From contig WPIO01000030.1 in the NCBI GenBank assembly GCA_009760855.2, positions 2,225,001 to 2,289,000 on the forward strand: a stretch of 64,000 nucleotides of DNA. The letters are read 5' to 3'. Within the stretch, counting starts at the first letter, position 1; each line of letters begins with the position of its first letter. This document shows, one piece after another, positions 26,301-35,757 of the stretch. The stretch comes from Cristatella mucedo. Its lineage: Eukaryota > Bryozoa > Phylactolaemata > Cristatellidae. Below the pieces are notes generated by a model. That model was not told where the DNA came from. It worked only from the letters and a program-made list of their open reading frames with translations, and ran no database searches. A program made the translations under genes and the position numbers.

Positions 26301-29300
26301 TCGGGAGCGAGGTCGTGAAAGCAACCGCCTTACCTAGTGAGCCATCACGGCTAAGCACACATATACGCATGAAGGACGTATCAAAGGGACTCCCTGTAAA
26401 TGCTGTGATAAGTAGGTGCGTTTTTAGTTTTTTTTTTATACGTGGTCAATTCAGGGGAGGTCATGACGCCAGTCGGGAGTAAGCTCCTGGCTTTGGGAGC
26501 GTACGAACTAACGGCAAGGTCTCCAAAGAGTTTGTGGTTTGTACGAGGTATAAGTAAACAATTAGATTCCGAAAAGCGAGTGGCACAATGCTTAGCCAGA
26601 TGGGGCAGTAGATCTGATAGAAAGGCTGGACCCAAATAATGAAGGGATTTGAAAGTGAGTGAAGGAACCTTGAAGTCGATGCGTTGCTTGACTGGAAACC
26701 AGTGCAGGTCGGCGAGAAGTGGTATGATGTGGCAACTGCGACGCTCGCCACAGACAAGCCTAGCTGCCGAGTTTCTGAACCAGCTGCAAGTGCCTGATTG
26801 CACAGGCCCGTAGACCAGCAAGCAATGAGTCATACAAGTCAAGACCGGATGTCACAAATGCATGGACCTATCTATATATGTGATATCCTTGTCTACACAT
26901 GTCCGAGTTTTAGCAATGTTATTTAACTGAAAGCACACTGACTTGATCGTGGAGCTGATATGGTCGTCTAACGAAAGGTCACTTAAAAATGAAACCCAGC
27001 TTTTGTGCAGATGCAAGAGAAGATATGCTGGCAGAGCCGACTTTGAGCGTTAGCCTTCCCAATTTCTGGATCATACTTGGTTTGCCCGTAAATAGTAAGT
27101 TAGTTTTTTATCAGCATGCTGCCATCCATGTGCTGATTTCATCAATACATGCAGCAATGGAGGTGAGACAATTCGACGTGCTAGAGAGCTTGGAGGGTTC
27201 AAAGCAAAGGTACAGCTGAATGTCATTCATACAGAAGTGAAAGCCTAGATTGTGCTTGTCAATCACATCGGCAAGTAAATGAGTGTACACCGTTAAAAGA
27301 ACTGGACCAAGAACGGAGGTACCCTATATTTCAGAGGTTCCTCGGATAATCTTTGTCCTTTCACTTCAATACTATGGAGTCTTTCACTGAAATAAGACCT
27401 GAACGATTGCAATGCAGTACCAATATTTTCACGAGATTCCATGCATGAATTATTTTGTTTAAAACTTCCGGTGTCACGTTGATTCTTCTTTTAATGAGTT
27501 GACGTCGATGCCACATAGAAATTAAGCCCACCGTACTATTAATAGCTTTGTACTGCCGTGGGCAGTATCGAATCAAATGATCGCATCGATGTGAAGGCAA
27601 ATGGTGGAGCCGGGTGTAGTAATGACATGGGTAGAGATGGAGCGGCAGCAGCTGACGGATAACCTTTTATTGTACAGTGAGGATGCTGGTAGCAAAAATA
27701 GCGGCATTTGACATTACTGACTATGGCAGAAGGATTTTCAATCATAGTAATTCGTCATCACGGCGTATAGGAATTACAACTATGATCAAGCTAGGGATAT
27801 TCTTGCTATAGCAATTAAAGCCCCAGTAATAAGTGAGCTAGTATGACAACGACCGTGGGCGCGAGGTCGGAGCACACTGCCCTCCGAGCCTATCTACTAC
27901 AGGGATGTGCCCCCCTTTGATTGCTGATTGACGTGCTCACTCAACGTCTCAAGACGAGTTTTAGCATCATTGGCAATCCTGAATATTCGATTCGAGCTTC
28001 GGTGCTGGCCGAACAACATCGCTTCATTTGAACTGCCTTACGACCAGTGCATCCAGAGGCTTGCGATAGCTTATTGTATCCCTACCTGAAATTTCGATTA
28101 AGCTCCTCAATATAATTTTCAGGTTACGCTCGACTATCTGAAGCATTACCAAGTGGTCGCGTTTCAAGCACGAAATATCTCCACACGATCAATGGCGGCA
28201 GACAGAGACCGCAACGTATTGTCCATTGAGCCACGTAAGCACGTTACGGCTTAGTGTTCACCCACAAAGATGGGCGAAATTCGCGTCGCGAAAAGTCAGG
28301 CTCGACTTTTACATCACCCTTCATTGCATGCTAAGTATATTTAAAAAACGTTTTCATTTTTCAAATGCGTAGCTGGAAAATTTACTAGGATATGGAAGGT
28401 GAATGCTAGACATGATCAAGTGGGTGATATCAATTTATTTCTACTAATTCAAACTAAGTAATTCTGTAGGATTATATTTACACGCTTCTCAGCGAGAAAC
28501 ACTACTCTGTCACAATGAGTAAGCAGGTGATACACTGAAAAGTTTTGTAGATCTCGCTTGGGCGCTAAGCTAGTTTTAGTGAGACTTTTTGTAGATAGCA
28601 GATTTAATCTGACACACAAGAGAAAATTAGAACAATAGTTGAGCTCAGAGGAGACAACACCAAGTTAGTAGCATGAAAGTTGTAGCGTATGATGGCTAGA
28701 TACGATGCTCTGGAATCGGTATATATTTTGTAATGAATAAACTATGAGGGTAAGTACCACATGTAAGGGTCAAGCGAGAAAAAGCTGTCTCTAACAATTT
28801 GTGAGTGAAAGAAGAGGCTAGCTAATATACTTCCTCGAAACAACAGCTTGTGTCAGCTAGCTATAAATAAGCTAAGCTGTAGGAAGCTGTTTAAGTAAAA
28901 GTGAGAGTTTAGCTTCGCATCCGCCAAACAACCGGAAAAAATCGTATCACGTTTAGCAAGAGAGAACCACATGATTACATTTCTCAGAAGAACCTAGTAG
29001 TTGCATTAAACACTAAATGTAGTGATTTAAGGATGAAAATTTTCGCAAAACCCTGCTTTTATTGAGATGCAGCATTCTAGTGGAGAGGTAACTAGTGAGC
29101 ATCATAGATATTTCTCAAGCCACTCTGGCAAGCGTAAAAAATCTCGGTGATTAATCGAACGTGATGACTAGCAGGGGAGGCGGCATTCTGCAAGAGGAAA
29201 TAATATTGCAAATATTTAATACCGTATTGCCCATCGCTTAAATGACAAGTAAAACTGTGTGAGATTTTGAGGTCATAATGCAATCTACCACTCACAGCTA

Positions 29301-30692
29301 CACAGACTAAGCGAGTGTTACGCAGGGAAATTTTGGCAGCACTCTCAAAGCCTAAGTAGCTTTTGGTAGGCAGTTGAAGCGACAGTTGGCGCCCATGGCT
29401 GAATTATCTTCTCCTGAGGCTCGGGGTAAGTTGGGACCAGCATTGAACGTATAATAGACTTAGAGTGGAACTCCAAAGCCGAAATGGTCTGCCAGATGAG
29501 AATGACTGCATCATGACACGAAATGGACAGAATTAGAGGGATCCGAGTCGAATTACCTCATTGCCTCATCAGCCGAACCATGAAAAGGTTAATCAGAATC
29601 GAGGCAGCGGAGCTACCACCATCATTTTTACTTCAGCTATCACAAGTCAAACAGAGAAGGGCGATTTCATTGGCATGAGAATACTTCACTCTTTAGTGAA
29701 ACCTTTGAAAAAATCTCTCTTGCCTACGTCATACACGGTCGTTTGACGTCACATTTGTGTGATAGGGTCGAGCCGAATCAGAAGTCAAGTAAGGATTCCC
29801 AATAGGACCATGAATGATGCCATCCATAAATTGCCGCTTACCGACGCCAAGGTGCATGTACCTTTCAAGTCATTGGAGAGCAAAGCCTTGCAATAATTCA
29901 TTACCACAAATTAGTTATTACTCTTCAGACGCTAAGAAAATTATTACTCGCCGATCGTGTAAAAATAAGATGTTATCAACCGATTCTCATCAACGACTTT
30001 GACATCTCCAAATGTGCAAGGAGAGCAAACTTATTTGGACGCCGAGTTTGGAAGGTTTTGAGCTACTATTAGCAGGCGGAAAAGCCATATGTGGCTTCCC
30101 TATCTATGGAGTTTCTTAAGTAAGAAGTCATAAAGCATATTTGCAATCTAGTTGAGGTGATTTAAAAGGAGCACCAATAAAACAGCGACACTCGTTTTTG
30201 AAATCTCCATGCTATAATTTAATACATGTCATCTTCATTCGCCCGGTGCCCGAGCAAAAGCACTGCTGGTTCTATAATTCAGGTTTGAATGCTGGGTTTG
30301 TCCTGTGGAAATCACATGGCTGCTAAAATAGGCTAAAGTCTTTGCACGAAGCAGTCCCACGCTCAACGTAGCAGGAAATATTGTAAAATTTCGTTCACTG
30401 TCTGCTCACTGTACACTTTGCACCGCTTAACTTTGCAGCTCCAGTCACGTTCAGAGAAGGGCCGAGCGTGCTAAGCAACGAGGAGCTCAAGGAGGAGATG
30501 AGAAAGAGAGTTGCACGGAATTTTCCATCCTCCAGACCTGACTGTCATCAGCGGCAGCAACACTCACCGACGACACCTGTAAATCAACCACCAAAATATA
30601 CCGAGTTCAGACCAAAATACATTTTCTACGACTGGATGAAGTTGTACAATGACCTCACTCATCCTTACGACCTACCACCAAGTGCTTACTAG
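11356..30692 (+). CDS. alpha-arrestin (arrestin domain-containing protein), 8-exon host gene
   Basis: The spliced model joins 11356-11470, 16395-16565, 18482-18613, 21103-21362, 22253-22435, 24933-25013, 28123-28234 and 30439-30692, giving 1308 nt and 435 residues. All introns are GT-AG and every phase matches. Residues 1-140 are the arrestin N domain: VFEPGDAVRGRVRI, VTLTIKGKGKV, then IDPGQHDYPFEFCLPLSLP and GRIQYKL. Residues about 180-314 are the C domain: CFCETPPISAEISIQRRGF, VPGEF, VPPVPPTTLDLGQLIEISY and VTIGTIP. The tail contains PPKY at 402-405, a PPxY motif that in this family recruits NEDD4-type HECT ubiquitin ligases to endocytic cargo. Family members act at the plasma membrane and on endosomes as trafficking adaptors. 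The ATG follows an in-frame TGA about 40 nt upstream. The length is normal for ARRDC2/3/4-type proteins, but orthology to one paralogue cannot be settled here. The gene looks intact. Confidence 0.9.
12098..12255 (-). mobile_element. decayed SINE (type B) in arrestin intron 1
   Basis: AGCTGATTTAGCAGCCTC, TATAGCGACA and CACCGCTTGCAGACGG match the type B SINE at 49500-49668 in reverse, with heavy divergence in the tRNA-like head. Confidence 0.6.
13118..13229. repeat. compound microsatellite: GATA-like, (GGAC)n, (GA)n
   Basis: Imperfect ATAGATAGA repeats (13130-13180) lead into about twelve GGAC/GACG units (13178-13221) and a short GA run. Open frames over it on the minus strand are repeat artefacts. 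Confidence 0.95.
16395..16565 (+). CDS. alpha-arrestin exon 2 (residues 39-96)
   Basis: The acceptor is CTGCGTGCTTGCAG and the donor is GTAAAG; phase 1 at both ends. It encodes EVTLTIKGKGKVFVKRP, the hydrophobic strand that continues the N-domain sandwich, then ISRNGIYPVSMSIQP and a Tyr-rich stretch (NVERANY) before the conserved proline-glycine loop in the next exon. Confidence 0.85.
16566..18481 (+). other. arrestin intron 2 (1.9 kb)
   Basis: Nothing recognisable beyond ordinary intron sequence. Short open frames here have no family resemblance. Confidence 0.75.
18482..18613 (+). CDS. alpha-arrestin exon 3 (residues 96-140)
   Basis: The acceptor is TTTGTTTCAG and the donor is GTGAGT. It encodes the most diagnostic N-domain segment: DPGQHDYPFEFCLPLSLPC and then SSRGRIQYKLT. 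This matches the family pattern of PG-H-FPF-F-LP-LP followed by G-I-Y. Phase 1 at both ends. Confidence 0.9.
20301..20349. repeat. (CA)n microsatellite
   Basis: More than 20 CA dinucleotides in arrestin intron 3. Confidence 0.97.
20530..20610 (-). mobile_element. tRNA-like SINE fragment
   Basis: The reverse complement contains TTAGCTCAGAGGTAAAGTG (A-box-like), then GTCGTGGGTTTGAGTCTTAC (B-box-like). The cloverleaf is not well formed and the flanks lack tRNA signals, so a SINE remnant is likelier than a tRNA gene. Confidence 0.45.
21103..21362 (+). CDS. alpha-arrestin exon 4 (residues 140-226)
   Basis: The donor GTAAGA is strong; the acceptor GGATATTTTAG is weaker. The second half is clear C-domain sequence: LLTCFCETPPISAEISIQR, RGFVPGEFITANAF and VLSTIIELVQ. 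The first 30 or so residues do not show the RPW-type motif common at this place in other alpha-arrestins. The spacing between QYKL and CFC (about 41 residues) is normal and the phase fits, so the 5' boundary is probable but less certain than the others. Confidence 0.75.
22253..22435 (+). CDS. alpha-arrestin exon 5 (residues 227-287)
   Basis: The acceptor is TTATTGATGTAG and the donor is GTGCGT; phase 0 at both ends. It encodes TVQHKAFGSVLKED, GQSLEVGRTFSWNSV and then VEVPPVPPTTLDLGQLIEI. The VPP-PP-TLD-QLI signature is characteristic of the arrestin C domain. A competing AG at 22256 would break the frame, so the upstream AG is used. Confidence 0.9.
22436..24932 (+). other. arrestin intron 5 (2.5 kb)
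   Basis: No recognised element. The stretch 24300-24780 is more GC-rich than its surroundings and contains short A/T runs near 24580-24660, but I could not assign it. The smaller intron 4 (21363-22252) also shows nothing recognisable. Confidence 0.65.
24933..25013 (+). CDS. alpha-arrestin exon 6 (residues 288-314)
   Basis: An 81-nt phase-0 exon between TTTGTCATTTCAG and GTAAGT. It encodes IRVVAANTIRPLSAKVGVTI and GTIPHAQ, the last strands of the C domain with the conserved I-G-TIP ending. Confidence 0.88.
25988..27440 (-). mobile_element. LINE-B fragment in arrestin intron 6
   Basis: The minus strand shows the diverged 3' hairpin (about 26004-26042), the C-terminal block (LGPAFLSDLLPHLAKHCATR), the thumb region, and upstream RT sequence to about 27440. 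It is decayed, with several frame changes. A SINE is inserted at 26186-26354, in the 3' UTR region. Confidence 0.85.
26186..26354 (-). mobile_element. SINE (type B) inserted in LINE-B
   Basis: Matches the type B SINE: body AGCTGATTAAACAGCCTC, GACAGAAGAGCC, CACCACCGCTTGCAGTGGCG and a tRNA-like head with a reversed B-box (GGAATCGAAC). LINE-B sequence CAGCATGCGCAGTGT and GCACACATATACGCATGAAG continues on either side. Confidence 0.85.
28123..28234 (+). CDS. alpha-arrestin exon 7 (residues 315-352, linker)
   Basis: Lies between TATAATTTTCAG and GTAAGC. It enters in phase 0 and leaves in phase 1, exactly as needed to join exons 6 and 8. It encodes a polar, basic linker (VTLDYLKHYQVVAFQARN, then STRSMAADRDR) after the C domain. 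There is no family motif here, so support comes from splice sites and phase only. Confidence 0.65.
28235..30438 (+). other. arrestin intron 7 (2.2 kb)
   Basis: Contains an old antisense LINE-A 3' end at about 29285-29390. Otherwise nothing recognisable. Confidence 0.7.
29285..29390 (-). mobile_element. LINE-A 3'-end remnant
   Basis: GTGTTACGCAGG, CACTCTCAAAGCCTAAGTAGC and TTTTGGTAGGCAGTTGAAG align with the reverse-complemented LINE-A 3' end at 51290-51370. An old, short fragment. Confidence 0.6.
30439..30692 (+). CDS. alpha-arrestin exon 8 (residues 352-435, stop)
   Basis: The acceptor is AACTTTGCAG and the stop is TAG. It encodes PVTFREGPSVLSNEELKEEM, a Gln/Ser/Pro-rich stretch, NQPPKYTEF with the PPxY motif, then FYDWMKLYNDLTHPYDL and a terminal PPSAY, which is one residue longer than canonical PPxY. 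The exon has a decayed relative at 34060-34440. Confidence 0.85.
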
Positions 30693-31353
30693 GGCCGTGT
30701 TATTAGGTATGACTGTCGGCTGCCTTTAATGGCTTGGCACATCTTTTCAGCTTATTCTTTGGAAACGTGGCCGATACCACTACTCAAACGCCCAAAGAAG
30801 CTAAGTGATAATTGCAAGAAAGCACTGTTAGGTCTCCGCTAAGACAGTGAATAGCTCTTAATGCTGCTATGAAGATTTGCCGGCCTCTGCATCGACCATA
30901 GCCTACGCGCTTTAGGTATCAGTCAAAATACTGCCCTTGTGAAATTTCTATATGGCTAAGACGCTTATACGCTGTACTCTTTTATCTCTGTTGGTAATCG
31001 AAGCATTTGAAATGCATATTTATTCTCGCGCTAGAAAGCTCAGTTCAGATGCCTGACTTATTTTCATGATCGTTACTGGACCATATCCCCATTCGTTGGG
31101 ATCTGCTGATTGGTAACTCCTCAGCTGAATGTACTTCAATTTATTTTCAGTTTATTGGTCATATGCTTACTTATTAACATGATTGAGATTTAATAGTGGT
31201 GATGAGGCGATTTATTGCAAGTAAGCCAGAAAGTAGCCGATACGTGCACTAGTCTGGCTTATACAAACGAGTCAGTCTTACCGTCCTTCCAGAGTATCGA
31301 GCAGATATCATCAGTATGGTCCGATTTTAGAAGATCAAACAAATTTGCCCCTC

Positions 31354-31359
31354 ATTAAA
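31354..31359 (+). promoter_or_regulatory. possible poly(A) signal ATTAAA of the arrestin gene
   Basis: ATTAAA occurs about 660 bp after the stop codon, the first close match to a polyadenylation hexamer that I noticed downstream. An AATAAA near 31724 lies at the edge of a LINE-B tail. The choice is not decided by the sequence. Confidence 0.25.
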
Positions 31360-31721
31360 GTAGAATCAATATTTAAGTTTTCAATATTCAGTGAAGTAGA
31401 ATTTAGATTTCAGTGTAATGATTTGACACGCAATTCTCAAGTCTCTTAGCAGTAAGGGCACGTAACAACACAATTTATTTTATACTATCATTCGATATCG
31501 AAGCTATTGATCCTTCAGCAGTGGATGAAAGAATTTGTGCAAGTAATAAAAACAATACTTTTGCGAATACCTCATAATCAAGCTCAGGGGATCACCAAGG
31601 AGCTCCGGCAGAATAGTGAGGTCGATTTTTGCATCCACCGCTCTCTTCTCAGAATTACAGAAACGTGTGCTTCGTTTTATTGCCGCCCACACACAAGTGT
31701 ACCTGGTTCTATAATAATAAT

Positions 31722-32215
31722 TTTAATAAAGATAGTAATTTTTATAGCACCCTCAGAGAACTGAATCTCTTTCTAGGCACTTTAAAAATGGTCTACAGAA
31801 AGCATTAACAAATGTTTGGTGCTAACATCCGCAAGCAGCAGGCATCGTGTAAGCAGGTACATGAACACGAAGAACAAATCACAAGGAGATGCGTTTTAAG
31901 TTTCTTTTTAAATATCGTCAATCCAAGGAATGCTGTGACATGCGACGGTAGTGAGTTCCAGGCTTTGGAAGCGTAAAAACTAAAGACAGGATCTTCAACG
32001 GTTTCGAGGTTCGTACGAGGTGTGGCTAAAGGATTCGAGTCAAAACAGCGAGTTGTACGATTCTTCACCTCGTGGGGAAGCAGTCCTAATAGTTAGGCTG
32101 GAGCCAGAGAATCAAGGGCCCTAAAAGTAAGTGACAAAACATTGAAGCAAATGCGCTGCTTGATTGGGAGTCAGTGCAACTCGTTTTTAGCGTAGTGTGA
32201 AAATATCAAACGACC
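31722..32215 (-). mobile_element. LINE-B fragment (3' end) downstream of the arrestin gene
   Basis: The 3' hairpin (ACCCTCAGAGAACT and TCTTTCTAGGCACTTT in + orientation) and the C-terminal segment TTRCFDSNPLATPRTNLE, then VFSFYASKAWNSLPSHV. Diverged. Confidence 0.8.
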
Positions 32216-32924
32216 GACTGCAGTCTCGACTCAAATCGACACAGGTCCAGGTATGTGGGGAACACTCCGACGAACGAGAGCAGTCCTCTGTGGCGACAGT
32301 GCCCCGCAAACGTTGCTTGCTGAATTCATCTACTGTCTTTAGTAGTTGTCACAAGTGAAGCAGCAATTTAAAATCTAGAGAAACCAAAGGCCATCTGCTG
32401 TGGGACCGACAGTAGAATAATTTTGCCTCGACCGGCGAAATCGCACGCAACCTCTGGTAGTGAGTGACGGCCACGTGACCTCTGGTAGTGAGTGATGGCC
32501 ACGCTCCGCACGTGCACGGCCGCCAGCTCTGCATCTGCAGAGCCGACGCACATGCAAGCGTGTAGAGCTGGGCCTGTTTGAGCCTTGACCGGTGCCAGAG
32601 CAACAGCATTGCTGGCACAGCGTTGGAAACCTCGCCACGAGCAGCTGTGAATTGCTTTAGCAAGGCTGCAGCAGCAGCATCAGTAGGAGTACAGGCTTCT
32701 GCTGCACAACCACTCGGATATCAAAACTGGGGCTGATGCCATAAAAGTTCCAACGAGTTTCACGGCGTCTGGCAGACTGCGAGTCTAAAATTGCGTTGAA
32801 AAAACCAGCTCTAAGTCTGGGATGCAGAAATTGAATAGTTTCTAAATTAGGATTAGGTCTTAGCAAAAAATATTTAGCACTCAAATACATAAAAAAATGG
32901 TTTGCACAAAAGTTATTCGTGTAG
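32216..32924. other. unassigned sequence with a 28-bp tandem duplication
   Basis: No gene recognised. At 32449-32504 two copies of ACCTCTGGTAGTGAGTGAYG plus GCCACG lie in tandem. Confidence 0.6.
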
Positions 32925-34056
32925 CTTATACATATTCAACCTCTGGGAAAAGTGATTAAAGCCCATGGAATAGGATATCACGTTTATGCTGACGATAGTC
33001 AGCAGTACTTGTCATTCAAAACTTCGGAAACCCCTGCAGCAACTGAGAAACTGAATGCTTGCCTTGCCGACATTCGATCCTGGATGTCGGAAAACTTCCT
33101 GAAATTAAATGACGATAAAACCGAACTACTGCTCATAGGACACCCTAAGCGTGTGGCTGGATCAAAGGGCTCTGCTCTTCTAATAGCTGATGCTGTTGTG
33201 CGACCATCTACAAGTGCTCGAAATTTAGGTGTTGTTTTCGACAACTGCCGAAATTTTAAAAGCTTCATTCAGAAGACTGCTTCTACAGCTAGCTATCACG
33301 TCCGATCCTTATCCAAGATTAGGAGCAGTTTTTCACGGTGGCTTGTAAAAGATTTAATTAGCTCCTTATTTCTGTCTCGGCTTGATTATTGTAATTTCTT
33401 TTTGGCTGGGCTACCAAAAACAGAAACTAGGCCACTGCAGCTGACTATGAATATGGAAGCAAGGCTAATCTTCAAGTCCCAGAGATTTGAGCACGTGCAT
33501 TCTTTGCTAAAAGAGCTAAGATGGATGCCGGTTGAACAACGGATACAGAGCAAAGTTCTTACGCTGACCCACAAGGCCTGCCACGGCTTGGCTCCTTCGT
33601 ACCTAGCTGAACTGCTGCATCAGTTTCAGCCTGTTCGTGCCCTCATGTCCTGTGTGTACAATAAATTAGCTGTCCCATTCCTCTGCTTAAAGACCGTTGG
33701 CGACAGAAGCTTTAGCTCTGCATGTCCTAGACTGTGGAACTCGCTTCCACAATTCTTACACAAAGACAACTACTCTCCTGCTGCCGACTATGGCACATCC
33801 TTTTCAGCGATCCCGAGCTGCTACTTCCATGCTACTCACTACCTGAACTGCTCTCCTGACTCTGCTATGCTTCCCACTTTTTCTTTTTTGCATGAGACGA
33901 AGTCTGTTGGCTACTGAATGCTTACCAAAAGCCGCTTAGGCTGTGAGTGTGCTATACAAAACTTTCCTGCGTAGCACCCACATAGTCTTAATGACTTTGT
34001 GGAGTTACAGACGGAGATACATTACATTACTTTCCATTACATTACATTACATTACT
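32925..34056 (+). mobile_element. LINE-A copy (5'-truncated)
   Basis: An open frame from the YADD region (here VYADDSQQYLSFKTSE) through [15 protein letters not shown] and NLGVVFDNC to [16 protein letters not shown] and beyond, stopping at 33917. A 3' UTR and a short (ATTAC)n tail at 34018-34056 follow. It is more diverged than the 6946 and 51240 copies but still open for 321 codons. Confidence 0.92.
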
Positions 34057-34059
34057 TAT

Positions 34060-34440
34060 AATGAAAACAGTAACCGTAGACGTCCATAAATCAGCCACCA
34101 AAGCATACTTCGTACAGAAATGCATTTTCTATTGCTGCGTGAAGCAGTGCGATTATTTAATTCGCCCTTACGACCTACCGAAAAGCTAGCTAGGAGAGCC
34201 GATACATTGGACATAACTACTTGCTTTTATGGCTGGTTAGGCTCAGACTTTCGCTTATTCTCTGTGCAAATGGTCGACGCCAGTGCTTTTTTTATAAATA
34301 ACGCGAAGAAAAAATTTGTACTTTCATGTCTCCAGTTTAATTATAGTGCTGTCAGATCTCCCATAAGATAGAATCGAGCTCTTAATACTCGTATACAGAT
34401 TTCCAGACGCCTAAATGGACTATATCCGACGCAAACTTAC
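34060..34440 (+). pseudogene. decayed duplicate of arrestin terminal exon and 3' flank
   Basis: The segment aligns in order with 30560-30900. Shared landmarks are AAATCAGCCACCAAA versus AAATCAACCACCAAA, GCATTTTCTA, CTTACGACCTACC, the TAG-containing GCTAGGAG region, GCTTATTCT and AGCTCTTAAT. It covers the end of exon 8 from about residue 398 and some 200 bp of 3' UTR. The open frame of exon 8 is lost through substitutions and small indels, and the PPKY motif is not preserved. It starts directly after the (ATTAC)n tail of a LINE-A copy, so the LINE entered at or near the left edge of the duplicate. It is clearly older than the LINE-A copies by divergence. Confidence 0.7.
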
Positions 34441-34743
34441 AACCTAATTTCAACGGATCAACTAGTTTTGCCACTATGATTTAGCAATATGGACATGATG
34501 CTGATATTGGCTTTTAGCCAGCCCCATGCCCTCGTGCAAAGGAGGACTTCTCGGCAAGCTCGCACAAGCTCCAAGACGAAAACAAAAAGATAGAGATATT
34601 TGAATGGCATTAGTTGAGGAGTTTCAGAATCTGATCATTCAGCCACCATTAGATAACGCAGGCACTCACAAAAATAACGACAAATCAGCAGCTGCACAGG
34701 TTATGCAGGGCCAACTACTATTGCAGGTTGTACTAATACTAAG

Positions 34744-35095
34744 GCATGACTGCACACTAGGTAAAGTGGTTGCTATTCACGACCCCGTTCCTAGGTCTTA
34801 AGCTTGAATCCTGGGTGAGCGATTATAGCTGATTCAACAGCCTTATTTGTATAGCAATAGAAGAGCCTTAACGGCTATCACCACAGCTTGCAGTGGCGAT
34901 GAAGGATCGCCCACCGCAGGATTCGAACCCGTCGCCTTTCTTGACGAGGTCATAAAAGGCGACCACCTTACCTAGGTGTGTACCATCACGGCTAACGCGA
35001 TCCTTCATCGCTACTGCAAGCGGTGGTGATAGCCTTTAAGGCTCTTCTGAAGCTGTACAAAAAAGGCGCTTAAATCAGCTAGCATTTATTTATGT
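34744..35095 (+). mobile_element. SINE (type B), outer copy split by another SINE
   Basis: The tRNA-like head (CACACTAGGTAAAGTGGTTGC to GGGTGAGCGATT, 34744-34823) and the body (GCGATCCTTCATCGC to AAATCAGCTAGC, 34997-35095) are separated by an inverted SINE. The reading resumes at the same consensus position after the insert. Confidence 0.8.
34824..34996 (-). mobile_element. SINE (type B), inner nested copy
   Basis: A complete minus-strand unit (ATAGCTGATTCAACAGCC to CCATCACGGCTAA) inside another type B SINE. GCGAT occurs on both sides (34819-34823 and 34997-35001) as a probable target-site duplication. Confidence 0.82.
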
Positions 35096-35726
35096 CGCTA
35101 CAGAGACAATCAATGGTACCTAATCCACTCTGACATCGCGGTTAGTTGGCGTAAATTTTAGAGAGCCGCATTCAATCTTGTGCCGTGGTCAGAACGTGCA
35201 ATCAGCAAATAAGCCAAAATTGACGTTTAATTATTTATTGAAGGAGGGGGATTCAATGTTGGGTTCTCCGGAAGCAATCGAGATGAGCTATCGGGCACAG
35301 CTTTACAGCAACGACTCCTGATTCATTGTCCGTCCTCGATATTGAACCAGATATATAACAATGATCGATTGTGCCTTTCTCTATTTAACTAAACAGGCGT
35401 ACTAGAAAGCCCAAATGAGACGACAAAAATGACCAAACTAAAAGCAATTTCCTCTTAAAGTCTATCCAATGGGTTATTTTTATGCTGTAGATAAACTTTA
35501 ATCTTTACTTGCAATTAAGAGGTGTATCGTGACCCTTCATTAGGTTCATTTTCTCATGCGCAGCAGGTAACCAAGAGCTGATCAAAATGCATAACTAAAT
35601 CGCCTTTAAAACTATTTACTATAGCACACGCGCAATATCATATAAATGACATGGGAGAAAAAAATGCAAAAAAGAGAGGAAGAGAGAGGAAGAAAGCGAG
35701 AGAGAGAGAGAGAGAGAAAGAGAGAG

Positions 35727-35757
<31 letters not shown>

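Larger units (their letters stand above)
25014..28122 (+). other. arrestin intron 6 (3.1 kb)
   Basis: About half of this intron is an antisense LINE-B fragment (25988 to about 27440), itself carrying a SINE. The remainder shows nothing recognisable. Confidence 0.7.
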
